Shown here in pieces: positions 9,608 to 18,462 of a stretch of 51,399 nucleotides of DNA. The notes under the pieces are model-generated. The model was not told where the DNA came from. It ran no database searches and saw only the letters and a program-made list of their open reading frames with translations. Origin of the DNA: Bacteroidaceae bacterium (GTDB lineage: Bacteria > Bacteroidota > Bacteroidia > Bacteroidales > Bacteroidaceae); the NCBI GenBank assembly GCA_017540585.1, contig JAFYAT010000096.1, positions 1 to 51,399 of the forward strand, in the 5' to 3' direction. Made by a program: the position numbers and the translations under genes. Every line of letters starts with the position of its first letter. Position 1 is the first letter of the stretch.

Positions 9608-10411
9608 TTACTGTTGTGTTACTTGTGCTATGAATTCCTTGAGCGATTCACCAGGATTTGGAGTCTTCATGAATGTTTCTCCGATGAGGAATCCTCGGAA
9701 GCCAGCCTTACGGAGGTCACGCACGGTGTCAGGATTGCTTATTCCGCTCTCGCTCACGAGTACGAAGTCGCTTGGAAGTTTAGATGCAAGACGGTAGGAG
9801 TTCTGTACGTCTGTGTGGAAAGTACCGAGATTCCTGTTGTTCACGCCTACCATGTCTATATTGTCTCCCACATAGTCAAGCTCGTGCTCTGAATGAATCT
9901 CAAGGAGTGTCTCAAGCCCAAGTTCATGAGCCGTCTTTGCAAGTGTCTTGCACTCGTTCTTCTTGAGGTCAGCAGCAATGAGAAGTACGGCATCAGCTCC
10001 TATCTCTCGTGCCTGAAACAACTGGTACTCATCCACGATAAAATCCTTGCGGAGGATAGGGCAGGTGACCATTGGTCGTGCTGTCTTGATGAATTTGAGT
10101 CTTCCTCCGAAATACTTCTCGTCTGTGAGGATTGATATGGCAGATGCTCCATTCTTGCAGTAGGATGCAGGAATAATCTCTGGTTGTCCTTCTTCCTTTA
10201 TCCATCCTTTAGATGGCGACTTGCGCTTGAACTCGGAGATGATACCTGAATCTGAGTTTCTGAGTGAGGTCTTCATGGAGATTATCTGATGAGCTGTGCC
10301 GTCTGTAATCATGTTCTCCACTTCGTGGTAGAGTGCCTTTGGGGCAATTACCTCCTTCTGTCTTGCAACCTCAATCCTCTTGTGTGCTACTATTTCTTCT
10401 AATATGTCCAT
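9608..10411 (-). CDS. trpC: Indole-3-glycerol-phosphate synthase
   Basis: TrpC closes the indole ring with loss of CO2 and water. The 267-residue TIM barrel shows ISEFKRKSPSKGWI (catalytic Lys), ILTDEKYFGG, ILRKDFIVDEYQ, and VGVNNRNL, LVSESGI. It is a stand-alone enzyme, unlike the TrpC-TrpF fusion of enterobacteria. It is 13 bp downstream of trpD. Confidence 0.97.
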   Translation of the reverse strand: MDILEEIVAHKRIEVARQKEVIAPKALYHEVENMITDGTAHQIISMKTSLRNSDSGIISEFKRKSPSKGWIKEEGQPEIIPASYCKNGASAISILTDEKYFGGRLKFIKTARPMVTCPILRKDFIVDEYQLFQAREIGADAVLLIAADLKKNECKTLAKTAHELGLETLLEIHSEHELDYVGDNIDMVGVNNRNLGTFHTDVQNSYRLASKLPSDFVLVSESGISNPDTVRDLRKAGFRGFLIGETFMKTPNPGESLKEFIAQVTQQ

Positions 10412-10424
10412 GTGGTCATGTTAA

Positions 10425-11420
10425 TTAGGAGTTGAACTCTACGAATTTCTTGAATACGTTGAGGGCTTTACCGCTTTCGAGTGATTCACGAGCCACATTT
10501 ACAGAGTCGTTGATGCTCAGGTTCTTGTCCATCACACTGATACCGCAGGCTGCATTGGCGATGATTACACTCTTCTGTGCCTCTGTGGCTGTACCTTCGA
10601 GTACAGAGTCAAATATCTTCATTGCTTCCTTTGCTGTTTCTCCTCCATAGATTTCTTCCTGATTTATGTACTTAAGACCGAGGTCAACAGGAGTGATGAC
10701 TTTCTCGAAGTTGTTGGTACAAATCTTGAAACCTGATGTGAGGGAAATCTCGTCGTAGCCATCGTATGATGTTATAACTCCATAATTGTCACCAATCTGC
10801 TGGTGTATGTTGGTGTAAAGTCTCAACTGACTTTGGTTGGCTGTTCCGTGGAGTGAGTTCTTTGGATGGCAAGGATTGACGAGAGGACCAAGGATGTTGA
10901 AGCATGTAGGGATGGCAAGTGCCTTACGTGTAGGTCCTACGAACTTCATTCCGTATGCAAAGAGTGGGGCATGGAAATAGCATATTCCTACTTCTTCGAG
11001 GCATTTGCGAAGCTTGTCCTCGTCATCTGTGAACTTGACTCCGTGTCCCATGAGTACATTACTTGCACCACTTACTGAAGAGCTACCGCCATTTCCGTGC
11101 TTTGTTACCTTGTAGCCAGCACCAGCAATTACGAAGGCAGAACATGTGGAGATATTGAATGTGTTCTTTCCGTCACCTCCAGTGCCTACGATATCGAGAG
11201 TGTTAAAGTCCTCAAAGTTGATATATTTGCCTGTTTCGAGAAGTCCCTGACGGAAGCCGAGAATCTCATCTACAGTAGCTCCACGTGTCTGTATTGCCAT
11301 GAGAAGAGCGGCAATCTGCTGGTCATTATACTGCTCCTTTGTGATATTAAGCATTATCTGGTGAGTATCTTCTTGTGAAAGTGTTTCACCATCTATGAGT
11401 TTCAAAAGATATTTTTTCAT
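10425..11420 (-). CDS. trpD: Anthranilate phosphoribosyltransferase
   Basis: TrpD joins anthranilate to PRPP. The 331-residue protein shows VGTGGDGKNTFNISTCSAFV (PRPP-binding glycine loop), KVTKHGNGGSSSVSGASNVLMGHG, and FAYGMKFVGPTRKALAIPT with the family arginine. It has no glutamine amidotransferase domain; trpG is a separate gene. The 180-bp gap to trpG is filled by an octanucleotide repeat. Confidence 0.97.
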   Translation of the reverse strand: MKKYLLKLIDGETLSQEDTHQIMLNITKEQYNDQQIAALLMAIQTRGATVDEILGFRQGLLETGKYINFEDFNTLDIVGTGGDGKNTFNISTCSAFVIAGAGYKVTKHGNGGSSSVSGASNVLMGHGVKFTDDEDKLRKCLEEVGICYFHAPLFAYGMKFVGPTRKALAIPTCFNILGPLVNPCHPKNSLHGTANQSQLRLYTNIHQQIGDNYGVITSYDGYDEISLTSGFKICTNNFEKVITPVDLGLKYINQEEIYGGETAKEAMKIFDSVLEGTATEAQKSVIIANAACGISVMDKNLSINDSVNVARESLESGKALNVFKKFVEFNS

Positions 11421-11432
11421 CTTATCGAGTTT

Positions 11433-11536
11433 TTTGAGTTTGTGAGTTCTTAGGTTCTTAAGTTCTTAAGTTTTTGAGTTTTTGAGTTTTTAAGTTTTTG
11501 AGTTCTTAAGTTTTTGAGTTTTTATGTTTTTAAGTT
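11433..11536. repeat. Octanucleotide tandem repeat between trpG and trpD
   Basis: Thirteen consecutive 8-bp units can be read, with consensus TTTGAGTT alternating with CTTAAGTT, TTTAAGTT and TTTATGTT. It lies inside the trp operon, 12 bp before the trpD start on the transcribed strand, where the units read AACTCAAA or AACTTAAG. A perfect-period repeat of this kind is likely to vary in copy number between strains. Confidence 0.9.
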
Positions 11537-11600
11537 TTAAAATTTTGTGAGTTCTTTTAAGAACCATGAGTTATTGATAAATACAACTAACTCTTAATTC

Positions 11601-12164
11601 TTAATTTTTCAGCCAGTTTTCAATGATTTTCTTTCCGTCAGGAGTGAGTACTGACTCTGGGTGGTACTGGATGCCACGAATGTCATATTCCTTGTGACGG
11701 AGAGACATTATGTAGCCTTCATCGCTGACACTTGTCACCTCAAGACAATCTGGGAAACCGTCGTTGTCAACTACCCATGAGTGGTATCTGCCTATCTCTA
11801 TCTTCTCAGGAAGCCCCTCGAAGAGATAATCTTTCTTTGTTATGGTGCAAGGAGTGGCAACTCCATGATACACCTCACTGAGATTGGTGAGTTTTCCTCC
11901 AAAGCTTTCGCCTATTGCCTGATGACCGAGACATACGCCAAGGATTGGCTTCTTGCCTGCATAACATTTTATTACGTCGAGGAGAAGCCCTGCCTCACAT
12001 GGGATACCAGGACCAGGGGAGAGGATTATCTTGTCGTATGACTTCAACTGCTCAAGCTTGAACATATCATTACGAAACACAGTTACTTTTGCACCGAGTT
12101 CCTTGACAAGGTGACTCAGGTTGTATGTGAATGAATCATAATTGTCTATTATTACAACTTTCAT
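11601..12164 (-). CDS. trpG: Anthranilate synthase component II (glutamine amidotransferase)
   Basis: TrpG releases ammonia from glutamine for TrpE. The 187-residue class I amidotransferase shows SPGPGIP, the nucleophile elbow GVCLGHQAIGESFGG with its Cys, and the catalytic GIQYHPESV His and Glu. It is encoded 32 bp after trpE. A second role in p-aminobenzoate synthesis (PabA) cannot be excluded, as is common for bacteria with one such gene. Confidence 0.96.
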   Translation of the reverse strand: MKVVIIDNYDSFTYNLSHLVKELGAKVTVFRNDMFKLEQLKSYDKIILSPGPGIPCEAGLLLDVIKCYAGKKPILGVCLGHQAIGESFGGKLTNLSEVYHGVATPCTITKKDYLFEGLPEKIEIGRYHSWVVDNDGFPDCLEVTSVSDEGYIMSLRHKEYDIRGIQYHPESVLTPDGKKIIENWLKN

Positions 12165-12196
12165 GTGTCTATACTTTTAGTAATTGTGTTGTTGGA

Positions 12197-13591
12197 TTAT
12201 ATTTTCTCTGCAATACTTATTGCCTTGCGAAGTGCACCGAGCTTGTTGTTTACTTCCTGAAGCTCATATTCTACATCGCTCTTGGCCACTATGCCGCCAC
12301 CAGCTTGGAACCATAATTCGTTGTTACGGCTCACGAATGTGCGGATTGTTATTGCCTGATTGAGATTGCCGTTGAATCCGATGAATCCTATGCAACCGCC
12401 GTATGCTCCTCGACAATGTGGCTCGTATTCGGATATAAGCTGCATGGCACGTACCTTTGGTGCTCCGCTTAGAGTTCCAGCTGGGAATGTGTCGATGAAT
12501 GCCTGTATAGGGTCTGCTTTCTCGTCAAGTTCGCCGCTTACTCTTGAAACAAGGTGGATGACGTGGCTGTAGAACTGCATGTCCTTATAGAAATCAACCT
12601 TAACATTGTGGCAGTTGCGACTGAGGTCGTTGCGTGCAAGGTCAACGAGCATCACGTGTTCTGCATTTTCCTTAGGGTCATTCTGGAGATAGAGCGCATT
12701 CTTTCTGTCCTGCTCTGCATCGCCTGTACGCTTTGTTGTTCCTGCGATAGGGTCGATATAAGCCTTCTTGCCATCTATGCGGCAATGTGTCTCAGGACTT
12801 GAACCAAATATGCGGAATCCTCCGAAGTCGAAGTAGAAGAGATATGGGCTTGGGTTGATGCTTCGGAGTGCTCGGTAGAGCTTGAAGTCATCACCTTCAT
12901 ATTTCTGCTTGAAACGGCGTGAAAGGACAATCTGGAACACATCTCCACGGAGACAATGCTGTATGCCCTTGCGGATGTTCTCGCGATGCTCATCGTCTGT
13001 GAGTGTTGACCAGAAGTCGCCAACTGGCTTGAATCCGTATGTCTGATATGCGCGGCTGTTACAGTCACGTTCAAGCTGGTCAAGGTCGTCTTCTTCGCCT
13101 TCGGAAAGAAGTTCTATAAGTATCATCTCATTGCGGAAGTGGTCAAAGACGATGATGTCCTTGTAGAGGATATAAAGGAGGTCGGGAGCATCGTTTTCGA
13201 GCTGTGTCTCGTCCTTCACGTTGATATTCTCAAAGTAGCGTACAGCATTGAATGACGTGTAGCCATAGAGGCCGCAATAGTTGCTGTTTTCGCCAGAGAT
13301 GTCAAAAGAGTGGAGGAAGTCATTGATGACCTGAGCCGAGCCGTATTCCTTGGTAATCTCTTTCTTGATGATGTTGCCGTCTGGATATTTTGCTATTCCG
13401 AAACCGTGTTCGATTGATATGCTTGCTATCGGGTGAAGTCCTATAAACGACTTTGAATTCTCACCTCCATGGTAGTCGCTTGACTCCATGAGTGCGCTCT
13501 GTGGATAGGCATCACGTACCTTGAGGTAGGTGCTCACAGGTGTATTGAGGTCACCCAGTATTTTCTTTGATGCGGTATGATATTTGTACAT
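12197..13591 (-). CDS. trpE: Anthranilate synthase component I
   Basis: TrpE makes anthranilate from chorismate with ammonia from TrpG. The 464-residue protein has an N-terminal half with the segment SALMESSD, related to the LLES feedback-inhibition motif that binds tryptophan. The C-terminal chorismate-binding half shows FGSSPETH, DPIAGTTKRTGD, DLARNDLSR, FPAGTLSGAPKVRAM and FQAGGGIVAKSD. It starts 26 bp after trpB. Confidence 0.97.
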   Translation of the reverse strand: MYKYHTASKKILGDLNTPVSTYLKVRDAYPQSALMESSDYHGGENSKSFIGLHPIASISIEHGFGIAKYPDGNIIKKEITKEYGSAQVINDFLHSFDISGENSNYCGLYGYTSFNAVRYFENINVKDETQLENDAPDLLYILYKDIIVFDHFRNEMILIELLSEGEEDDLDQLERDCNSRAYQTYGFKPVGDFWSTLTDDEHRENIRKGIQHCLRGDVFQIVLSRRFKQKYEGDDFKLYRALRSINPSPYLFYFDFGGFRIFGSSPETHCRIDGKKAYIDPIAGTTKRTGDAEQDRKNALYLQNDPKENAEHVMLVDLARNDLSRNCHNVKVDFYKDMQFYSHVIHLVSRVSGELDEKADPIQAFIDTFPAGTLSGAPKVRAMQLISEYEPHCRGAYGGCIGFIGFNGNLNQAITIRTFVSRNNELWFQAGGGIVAKSDVEYELQEVNNKLGALRKAISIAEKI

Positions 13592-13617
13592 AATCTCTTA
13601 GTTAGTAATGAGTAACC

Positions 13618-14817
13618 TCATAGTTTTATTTCACTCTGGTGTGCAAGATAAGTGTCGAGGTCCTTGTCTCCGCGTCCGCTTACAGTAAGTACCACTACTG
13701 TGTCTTTTGTAAACTGATTCTGTACCTTGGGGAGGAGTGCAAGAGCGTGTGAACTTTCGAGTGCAGGAATGATTCCTTCCATGCGTGTAAGTTCGAATGC
13801 TGCCCTAAGTGCCTCGTCGTCGTTGGCTGGGAGAACCTGTGCACGTCCTGTTGAGTAGAGGTTACAGTGGATAGGTCCTGTGCCTGGGTAGTCAAGTCCT
13901 GCTGAGATAGAGTATGGCTCGATAATTTGGCCGTCTTCTGTCTGCATGAGCTTGATGCGTGAACCGTGGAGGATACCTGTTGTTCCTACCTGCATTGATG
14001 CAGCTGTCTGTCCGCTATCTACTCCGAGACCTCCTGCCTCACCAAGTATTATCTTTACTCTTTCGTCATCTATATAGTGGTAGATTGTTCCTGCTGCATT
14101 GCTTCCGCCACCTACACAAGCCATGAGATAGTCAGGATAGTCACGTCCTATCTTCTCCTGTAGTTGCCACTTTATCTCTTCTGATATCACGCTCTGGAGT
14201 CGTGCCACCATATCTGGATAAGGGTGTGGTCCTACCGTTGAACCTATTATATAGAATGTGTCTGCTGGATGACAGCACCAGTCACGTATTGCCTCGTTCG
14301 TTGCATCCTTTAGTGTCTTGTTTCCTGACTCAACAGGAACAACTGTTGCTCCGAGCATCTTCATACGCTCCACATTGACATGCTGGCGCTGTACATCGAG
14401 TGCTCCCTGATATACGGTACATGGCATGTCCATGAGAGCACAAGCTGTTGCCGTTGCCACTCCATGCTGTCCTGCACCTGTTTCGGCAATGATACGTTTC
14501 TTGCCCATCTTCTTGGCAAGGAGAATCTGTCCAAGTGCATTGTTAATCTTGTGTGCACCTGTGTGGTTGAGGTCTTCACGCTTGAGATAGAGCTTGCATC
14601 CGTATTTCTCGCTCATGCGCTTGGCGTAGTAGAGTGGTGAAGGACGTCCTACATAATCTCTGAGGAGTGCGTGGTACTCTTCCTTGAATTCCTTGCTCTC
14701 GATGATTGGCAAGTATGCTTTTTTGAGGTCTTCTACAGTCTTGTAGAGAATCTCTGGGATGTATGCACCTCCGTATTCTCCGTAGAAGCCGTTTTCATCT
14801 ACCTGATAACTTTTCAT
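13618..14817 (-). CDS. trpB: Tryptophan synthase beta subunit
   Basis: TrpB condenses indole with serine using pyridoxal phosphate. The 399-residue protein carries [20 protein letters not shown] with the PLP lysine, [15 protein letters not shown], and [13 protein letters not shown] for phosphate binding. It is the TrpB1 type that pairs with TrpA. It is the first structural gene of the operon; the leader and attenuator lie directly upstream. Confidence 0.98.
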   Translation of the reverse strand: MKSYQVDENGFYGEYGGAYIPEILYKTVEDLKKAYLPIIESKEFKEEYHALLRDYVGRPSPLYYAKRMSEKYGCKLYLKREDLNHTGAHKINNALGQILLAKKMGKKRIIAETGAGQHGVATATACALMDMPCTVYQGALDVQRQHVNVERMKMLGATVVPVESGNKTLKDATNEAIRDWCCHPADTFYIIGSTVGPHPYPDMVARLQSVISEEIKWQLQEKIGRDYPDYLMACVGGGSNAAGTIYHYIDDERVKIILGEAGGLGVDSGQTAASMQVGTTGILHGSRIKLMQTEDGQIIEPYSISAGLDYPGTGPIHCNLYSTGRAQVLPANDDEALRAAFELTRMEGIIPALESSHALALLPKVQNQFTKDTVVVLTVSGRGDKDLDTYLAHQSEIKL

Positions 14818-14867
14818 GTCTATTTTGTTTTTTTGTTTTATTTTTGTTCTGTTGTGGCTGTGTGCGA

Positions 14868-14909
14868 TAAAAAAGAAAAGAACCTATCGTAAGTACGACA
14901 GGTTCTTTT
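14868..14909 (-). terminator. Attenuator (leader terminator) of the trp operon
   Basis: On the transcribed strand AAAAGAACCTGTCGTA is followed by TACGATAGGTTCTTTT with one mismatch in the stem, then CTTTTTTAT, a U-rich tail. It lies between the leader peptide and trpB. Its 3' arm and loop (ACTTACGAT) are exactly complementary to ATCGTAAGT at the leader stop codon, which provides the alternative fold. Confidence 0.85.
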
Positions 14910-14969
14910 GTTCTATGCTTTACTTTTTATGTTTCTATTATGTTGTTCGCATAGTGGCATGACCATCTG

Positions 14970-14978
14970 ACTTACGAT
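14970..14978 (-). promoter_or_regulatory. Anti-terminator segment overlapping the leader stop codon
   Basis: The transcribed strand reads ATCGTAAGT here, with TAA being the leader stop. It can pair over 9 bp with ACTTACGAT in the terminator (14886-14894). A ribosome that has reached the stop would cover it and let the terminator form; a ribosome held at the Trp codons, 24 nt or more upstream, would leave it free. Confidence 0.65.
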
Positions 14979-15034
14979 TTTTTTTGAAATCCTAAGCTAT
15001 GCCAACGCCAATATGTGAATGTATTCTTTCTCAT
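14972..15034 (-). CDS. trpL: trp operon leader peptide
   Basis: A 20-codon reading frame starts at ATG 15034 and ends with TAA. It contains Trp-Arg-Trp at residues 9-11 (context TYWRWHSL), the expected signature of a tryptophan-sensing leader. It lies between a promoter and a terminator directly ahead of trpB. The promoter box ends only 8 bp before the ATG, so the mRNA may have almost no 5' untranslated region. Confidence 0.8.
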   Translation of the reverse strand: MRKNTFTYWRWHSLGFQKKS

Positions 15035-15042
15035 AACGACTG

Positions 15043-15073
15043 CAAAGTAACAGTATATAATTGATATATGCAA
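15043..15073 (-). promoter_or_regulatory. trp operon promoter
   Basis: On the minus strand TTG (15071-15073) is followed after 20 bp by TTACTTTG (15043-15050), which matches seven of eight positions of TAnnTTTG counting the free bases. Spacing fits the Bacteroidetes -33/-7 arrangement. It overlaps the end of the upstream terminator. Confidence 0.65.
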
Positions 15074-15075
15074 GC

Positions 15076-15120
15076 AAAAGAGGGAAAAATTTATCATTTA
15101 GATGAATTTTTCCCTCTTTT
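15076..15120 (-). terminator. Terminator of the T9SS-tail protein gene
   Basis: A perfect 16-bp stem AAAAGAGGGAAAAATT/AATTTTTCCCTCTTTT has a 13-nt loop. On the minus strand it ends in TTTTGCTT. It lies 35 bp after the stop codon of the gene ending at 15156 and abuts the trp promoter. Confidence 0.8.
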
Positions 15121-15155
15121 TTACTATAAATGGTAGTGAGTTATTCGTAATTGGA

Positions 15156-15938
15156 TTACTTTACCATTATCTTCTTGCTCTTTACTACGTAAACGCCTGG
15201 AGCAAGATTGTTGATATCATTGGCTGTTGCATCCTTGGCAACTACCACACCTGATACATTATATACATTGACCTTTTCATTAGCCTTGACTACTGAGTTG
15301 ATGCTTGTAAGCTCGCCCTCTGTGAAGTGCTTGCTTGTGAGCATTGTTGAGTTACCGCTTGAGAGCTTGATGAAGCAGCGTGTAGCGTAGAAGCCTGTTG
15401 AAGTGTTATCTACATTTACAAATGCTGCGTCTGCGTTGTCCTTTGCGAGGATTCCATAGAGTCCTTCTGCGCTCTGATGCTTCTGTGCAGCCCCGAATGT
15501 GACTGTCTCGCCTGTGTTGGCTACTGTGAAGCTTACAGATGCCTCTGCGTTGAGGATTGTAGCGTTCTCCACTGTGAATGACTTATTAGTACTTTCGCCT
15601 GTGTAGTGGAGAATGTAAGGTACGTTTGCCTTGATTCCTTCTTCTTTGCAATCCACGAAATTCATCTTTATGTCCATGCCGTCGTTTTCAACACCAGCGA
15701 GTTTTTCAAGGCGGCAATCATTGCCGAATACCTCGTTTATCTGTTCCTTAGATACGTTGAAAGGAAGTGAGATAGTGTTCCATCCTTTGAAGACGTAACG
15801 TGATACATACACGTTCATTGTCTTGTTGTCATACTTCTGAAGGTCTGTGCCACTATATGTGCTGAGTGACAAAGTCTTCTGTGCGCTTGCAGTCACGCAT
15901 CCAAGTGCGAGTGCTGCAATAAAGAATAGTCTTTTCAT
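15156..15938 (-). CDS. Secreted protein with type IX secretion-like C-terminal tail
   Basis: The 260-residue product has a signal peptide ending near TASAQ, a beta-rich middle with the phrase VFKGWNTISLPFNVS common in Prevotella surface proteins, and a C-terminal tail of about 45 residues (VNVYNVSG, LAPGVYVVKSKKIMVK). The tail has the layout of type A sorting domains of the type IX system (Y-x-x-x-G, then a G-V-Y-hydrophobic strand and a basic end). Function beyond likely export or surface attachment is not evident. It is transcribed alone. Confidence 0.7.
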   Translation of the reverse strand: MKRLFFIAALALGCVTASAQKTLSLSTYSGTDLQKYDNKTMNVYVSRYVFKGWNTISLPFNVSKEQINEVFGNDCRLEKLAGVENDGMDIKMNFVDCKEEGIKANVPYILHYTGESTNKSFTVENATILNAEASVSFTVANTGETVTFGAAQKHQSAEGLYGILAKDNADAAFVNVDNTSTGFYATRCFIKLSSGNSTMLTSKHFTEGELTSINSVVKANEKVNVYNVSGVVVAKDATANDINNLAPGVYVVKSKKIMVK

Positions 15939-15964
15939 ATTATTATGTATTTATAAGTTTTAGA

Positions 15965-16187
15965 GCAGACCCTCTCCCCGGCCCTCCCCCTCTATGGGGA
16001 GAGAGAAGTTACCAAGAGAACGAGCGTTCAAGCCAAGCATTCCGAATGGCTATCACTCTCTGCTCATTAATAATTTCTCATTAGAATCAATTCCTAATTC
16101 CTCATTCCTTATTACTTTCCTACGGTCAGTGAGACCGCTTCGCTTAGTTCCTCATTGAATTAAATCTTAACTCTTAACTCTTAATTC
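15965..16187. repeat. Composite intergenic repeat block
   Basis: This block has a G+C-rich cassette (CCCTCTCCCCGGCCCTCC with a following GGGGAGAG), a CATTCCGAATGGC palindrome, A+T-rich TCATTAATAATTTCTCATT and CTTAACTCTTAATTC repeats, and the segment CGGTCAGTGAGACCGCTTCG. Close relatives of each piece occur at other intergenic sites of this window (for example 24383-24590 and 33270-33397). Confidence 0.7.
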
Positions 16188-18197
16188 TTAATTTTTTATC
16201 ACTTCCTTTATGAAACCGTTGCGGTATGCGTAGAGGAGTTTCTTGAGGTCAGCCACCTTTGCCTGGAGCATGCGTCCCTTGTCTGTGTCCTTCACGAGCA
16301 TTCGCTGTGAACTGTTCTCCACAATTTCGGTGGTGCTGCGTATGTCCTCACATTTCTCAATGGCAAGTTCCGTTGACTGGAATGGCTGGTGCTGCACGAG
16401 GTCAAGTCCACGTGAGTGGTAGGTGAGTGTATATCCAGCTATACCTGTCGTTGGCTGGTATGCCTTGGAGAATCCTCCGTCGATGACTATCAGTTTGCCG
16501 TTGGCCTTGACTGGTGACTCGCCTTTGAGGAGACGGACGGGCACGTGTCCGTTTATGATGTGGCGGTGTTTGCCTTCCACTCCGAAACTGTCGAGGATAT
16601 GGTCAATGACCTTCTCGTCGTTATTGTAGAGGTAGTAGTAGCCTTTGTCTTCCACGTGCGACTTCTTGTCGTCGATGAAGTAGCGCTCAAAGGTTGCCAT
16701 CTTCTTCTTGTCGAAGAGTGGCGAGTCTTCTCCACACCACAGATACCAGATGTAGTCGATGGCAAACTGCTTGTCTTCCTTGCTGCAGTCGTTGCTGAAT
16801 GCCTGGCGCACAAGCATGCCAGTCTTCTTCATCAGTTTTATGCCTGAGTATTTCTTTCCGTTTATCTCTACTTCCTTGAGCGAACCGTCTTCGTTGAGCG
16901 GTACGGATGCATGGAACATGAGGTTGCTGTTGGCGATGGAGTACATACATCCGTGTGCAAGGAGGCAATCGACATGGCGTCTTAGTTTCTCGCTTGTGAG
17001 GAATGAGCGTTCTATCTTCTGCATCATCTGCTCTTCTTCCTTGGTGAGCTCGCATCGCTTGCCGTCGATGAGGGTAGGGAAGAAGGTGTCGTTCAACTTG
17101 TATTCCTTACCTTCGATGATACACGTGCCTTTCTCCTTGTTTATTGTGTCGAGGATGAGGCGGTGCTCCATGTTGAATTCCTTGTGGCGTCTGATTATCT
17201 GTTCCTCTACCTTGAACTGTATGACGGTTATCGCCTTGTGCATCATTGCTATGAGGCGTTGCGATTTCTCGTCCTGACGTGACTCGCTGTCGCCACATTC
17301 CTTCATCTTGAAGTGTGTGCAAGGATCATCCTTGTATGTGTCCATTGCGAAGGTGGCGAGCGGAAGGAGGTTGATGCCGTAGCCGTCCTCGAGTGTTGCC
17401 ATGTTGCCGTAGCGTAGTGACAGGCGGAGTACGTTGCAGATGCACGCACGGTTGCCTGCTGCTGCTCCAAACCAGTTGATATCGTGGTTGCCCCACACCA
17501 TGTCGAAGTTCTGGTAGTTGCAGAGGGTCTCCATGATGAGGTGTGCGCCTGGTCCTCGGTCAAAGATGTCGCCGAGGAGGTGCAGCTTGTCTATGGCGAG
17601 TCGCTGTATGAGGTAACAGATGGCTATGATAAACTGGTCTGCCCTCTGTGTGTCGATGATGCTCTCGATGATGACATTGTAGTACTGGTACTTCTTGTCA
17701 GATACGAGTGGCGACTCGTGAAGGAGCTCTTCGATGACGTATCCGAATTCTTTTGGGAGGTCTTTGCGTATCTTGGAGCGTGTATATTTTGAACTCACCT
17801 CCCTGCACACCTTTATGAGCTGGTTGAGGGTGATGGTGTAGAAGTCTCTGAGGTTTGTTTCCTTTGCCTTGATGAGTTGCAACTTCTGCTCAGGGTAGTA
17901 TATGAGCGTGCATAGGTCTTTCTTCTCCTGTGTGCGTATGGTGTTGCCGAAGATGTTTTCTACCTTGCGCTTTACGTATCCAGACGCATTGCGGAGTACA
18001 TGATTGAAAGCCTCGTATTCGCCGTGAGGGTCGCTGATGAAGTGCTCTGTCGGCTTTGGGAGGTTAAGGATGGCTTCGAGGTTGATTATCTCTGTGCTTG
18101 CCTCTGCCACATTAGGGTAGGAGAGTGCGAGCAGCTGGAGGTATCTGAGGTCGTCCTTTATGCTTTCTTCGTCTATTATTTTATTCGTTTTATCCAT
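16188..18197 (-). CDS. fbp: Class III fructose-1,6-bisphosphatase
   Basis: This enzyme removes the 1-phosphate from fructose-1,6-bisphosphate in gluconeogenesis. The 669-residue protein belongs to the metallophosphoesterase-type class III family: FISDPHGEYEAFNHVLRN, HLLGDIFDRGPGAHLIM and VWGNHDINWFGAAAGN provide the metal ligands, and HIINGHVPVRLLKGESP the later histidine. The length fits the family (about 640-670). I chose ATG 18197 because the -7 promoter box at 18261-18268 would place transcription after the alternative start at 18263. It is preceded and followed by unrelated genes. Confidence 0.95.
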   Translation of the reverse strand: MDKTNKIIDEESIKDDLRYLQLLALSYPNVAEASTEIINLEAILNLPKPTEHFISDPHGEYEAFNHVLRNASGYVKRKVENIFGNTIRTQEKKDLCTLIYYPEQKLQLIKAKETNLRDFYTITLNQLIKVCREVSSKYTRSKIRKDLPKEFGYVIEELLHESPLVSDKKYQYYNVIIESIIDTQRADQFIIAICYLIQRLAIDKLHLLGDIFDRGPGAHLIMETLCNYQNFDMVWGNHDINWFGAAAGNRACICNVLRLSLRYGNMATLEDGYGINLLPLATFAMDTYKDDPCTHFKMKECGDSESRQDEKSQRLIAMMHKAITVIQFKVEEQIIRRHKEFNMEHRLILDTINKEKGTCIIEGKEYKLNDTFFPTLIDGKRCELTKEEEQMMQKIERSFLTSEKLRRHVDCLLAHGCMYSIANSNLMFHASVPLNEDGSLKEVEINGKKYSGIKLMKKTGMLVRQAFSNDCSKEDKQFAIDYIWYLWCGEDSPLFDKKKMATFERYFIDDKKSHVEDKGYYYLYNNDEKVIDHILDSFGVEGKHRHIINGHVPVRLLKGESPVKANGKLIVIDGGFSKAYQPTTGIAGYTLTYHSRGLDLVQHQPFQSTELAIEKCEDIRSTTEIVENSSQRMLVKDTDKGRMLQAKVADLKKLLYAYRNGFIKEVIKN

Positions 18198-18260
18198 TAT
18201 TATAACTACCTTGTTCGTTTGAATGATAACAATATATTTTTCTTCATTATCTAATTGTGG

Positions 18261-18268
18261 CAAAGATA
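18261..18268 (-). promoter_or_regulatory. Promoter -7 box TATCTTTG for fbp
   Basis: The minus strand reads TATCTTTG, an exact TAnnTTTG match, 64 bp before the chosen fbp start. No matching -33 TTTG is seen at the usual distance. Confidence 0.6.
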
Positions 18269-18462
18269 CAAATTATATTAATAAAGTGTTTGGATTTTTT
18301 CAATTATTTCATTGCTTTGTGTCTGTCAGCTAATAATTGGTCTGTTTTTAACTTCATTTAACTTTTTTGTGACTAAACTTTTGAATGAATGGCAAGTCTT
18401 TCGAATTAGGTGTTAATTAGAACACAGAACATCTTTGTTCTGGATATAAAATTTATACTATC

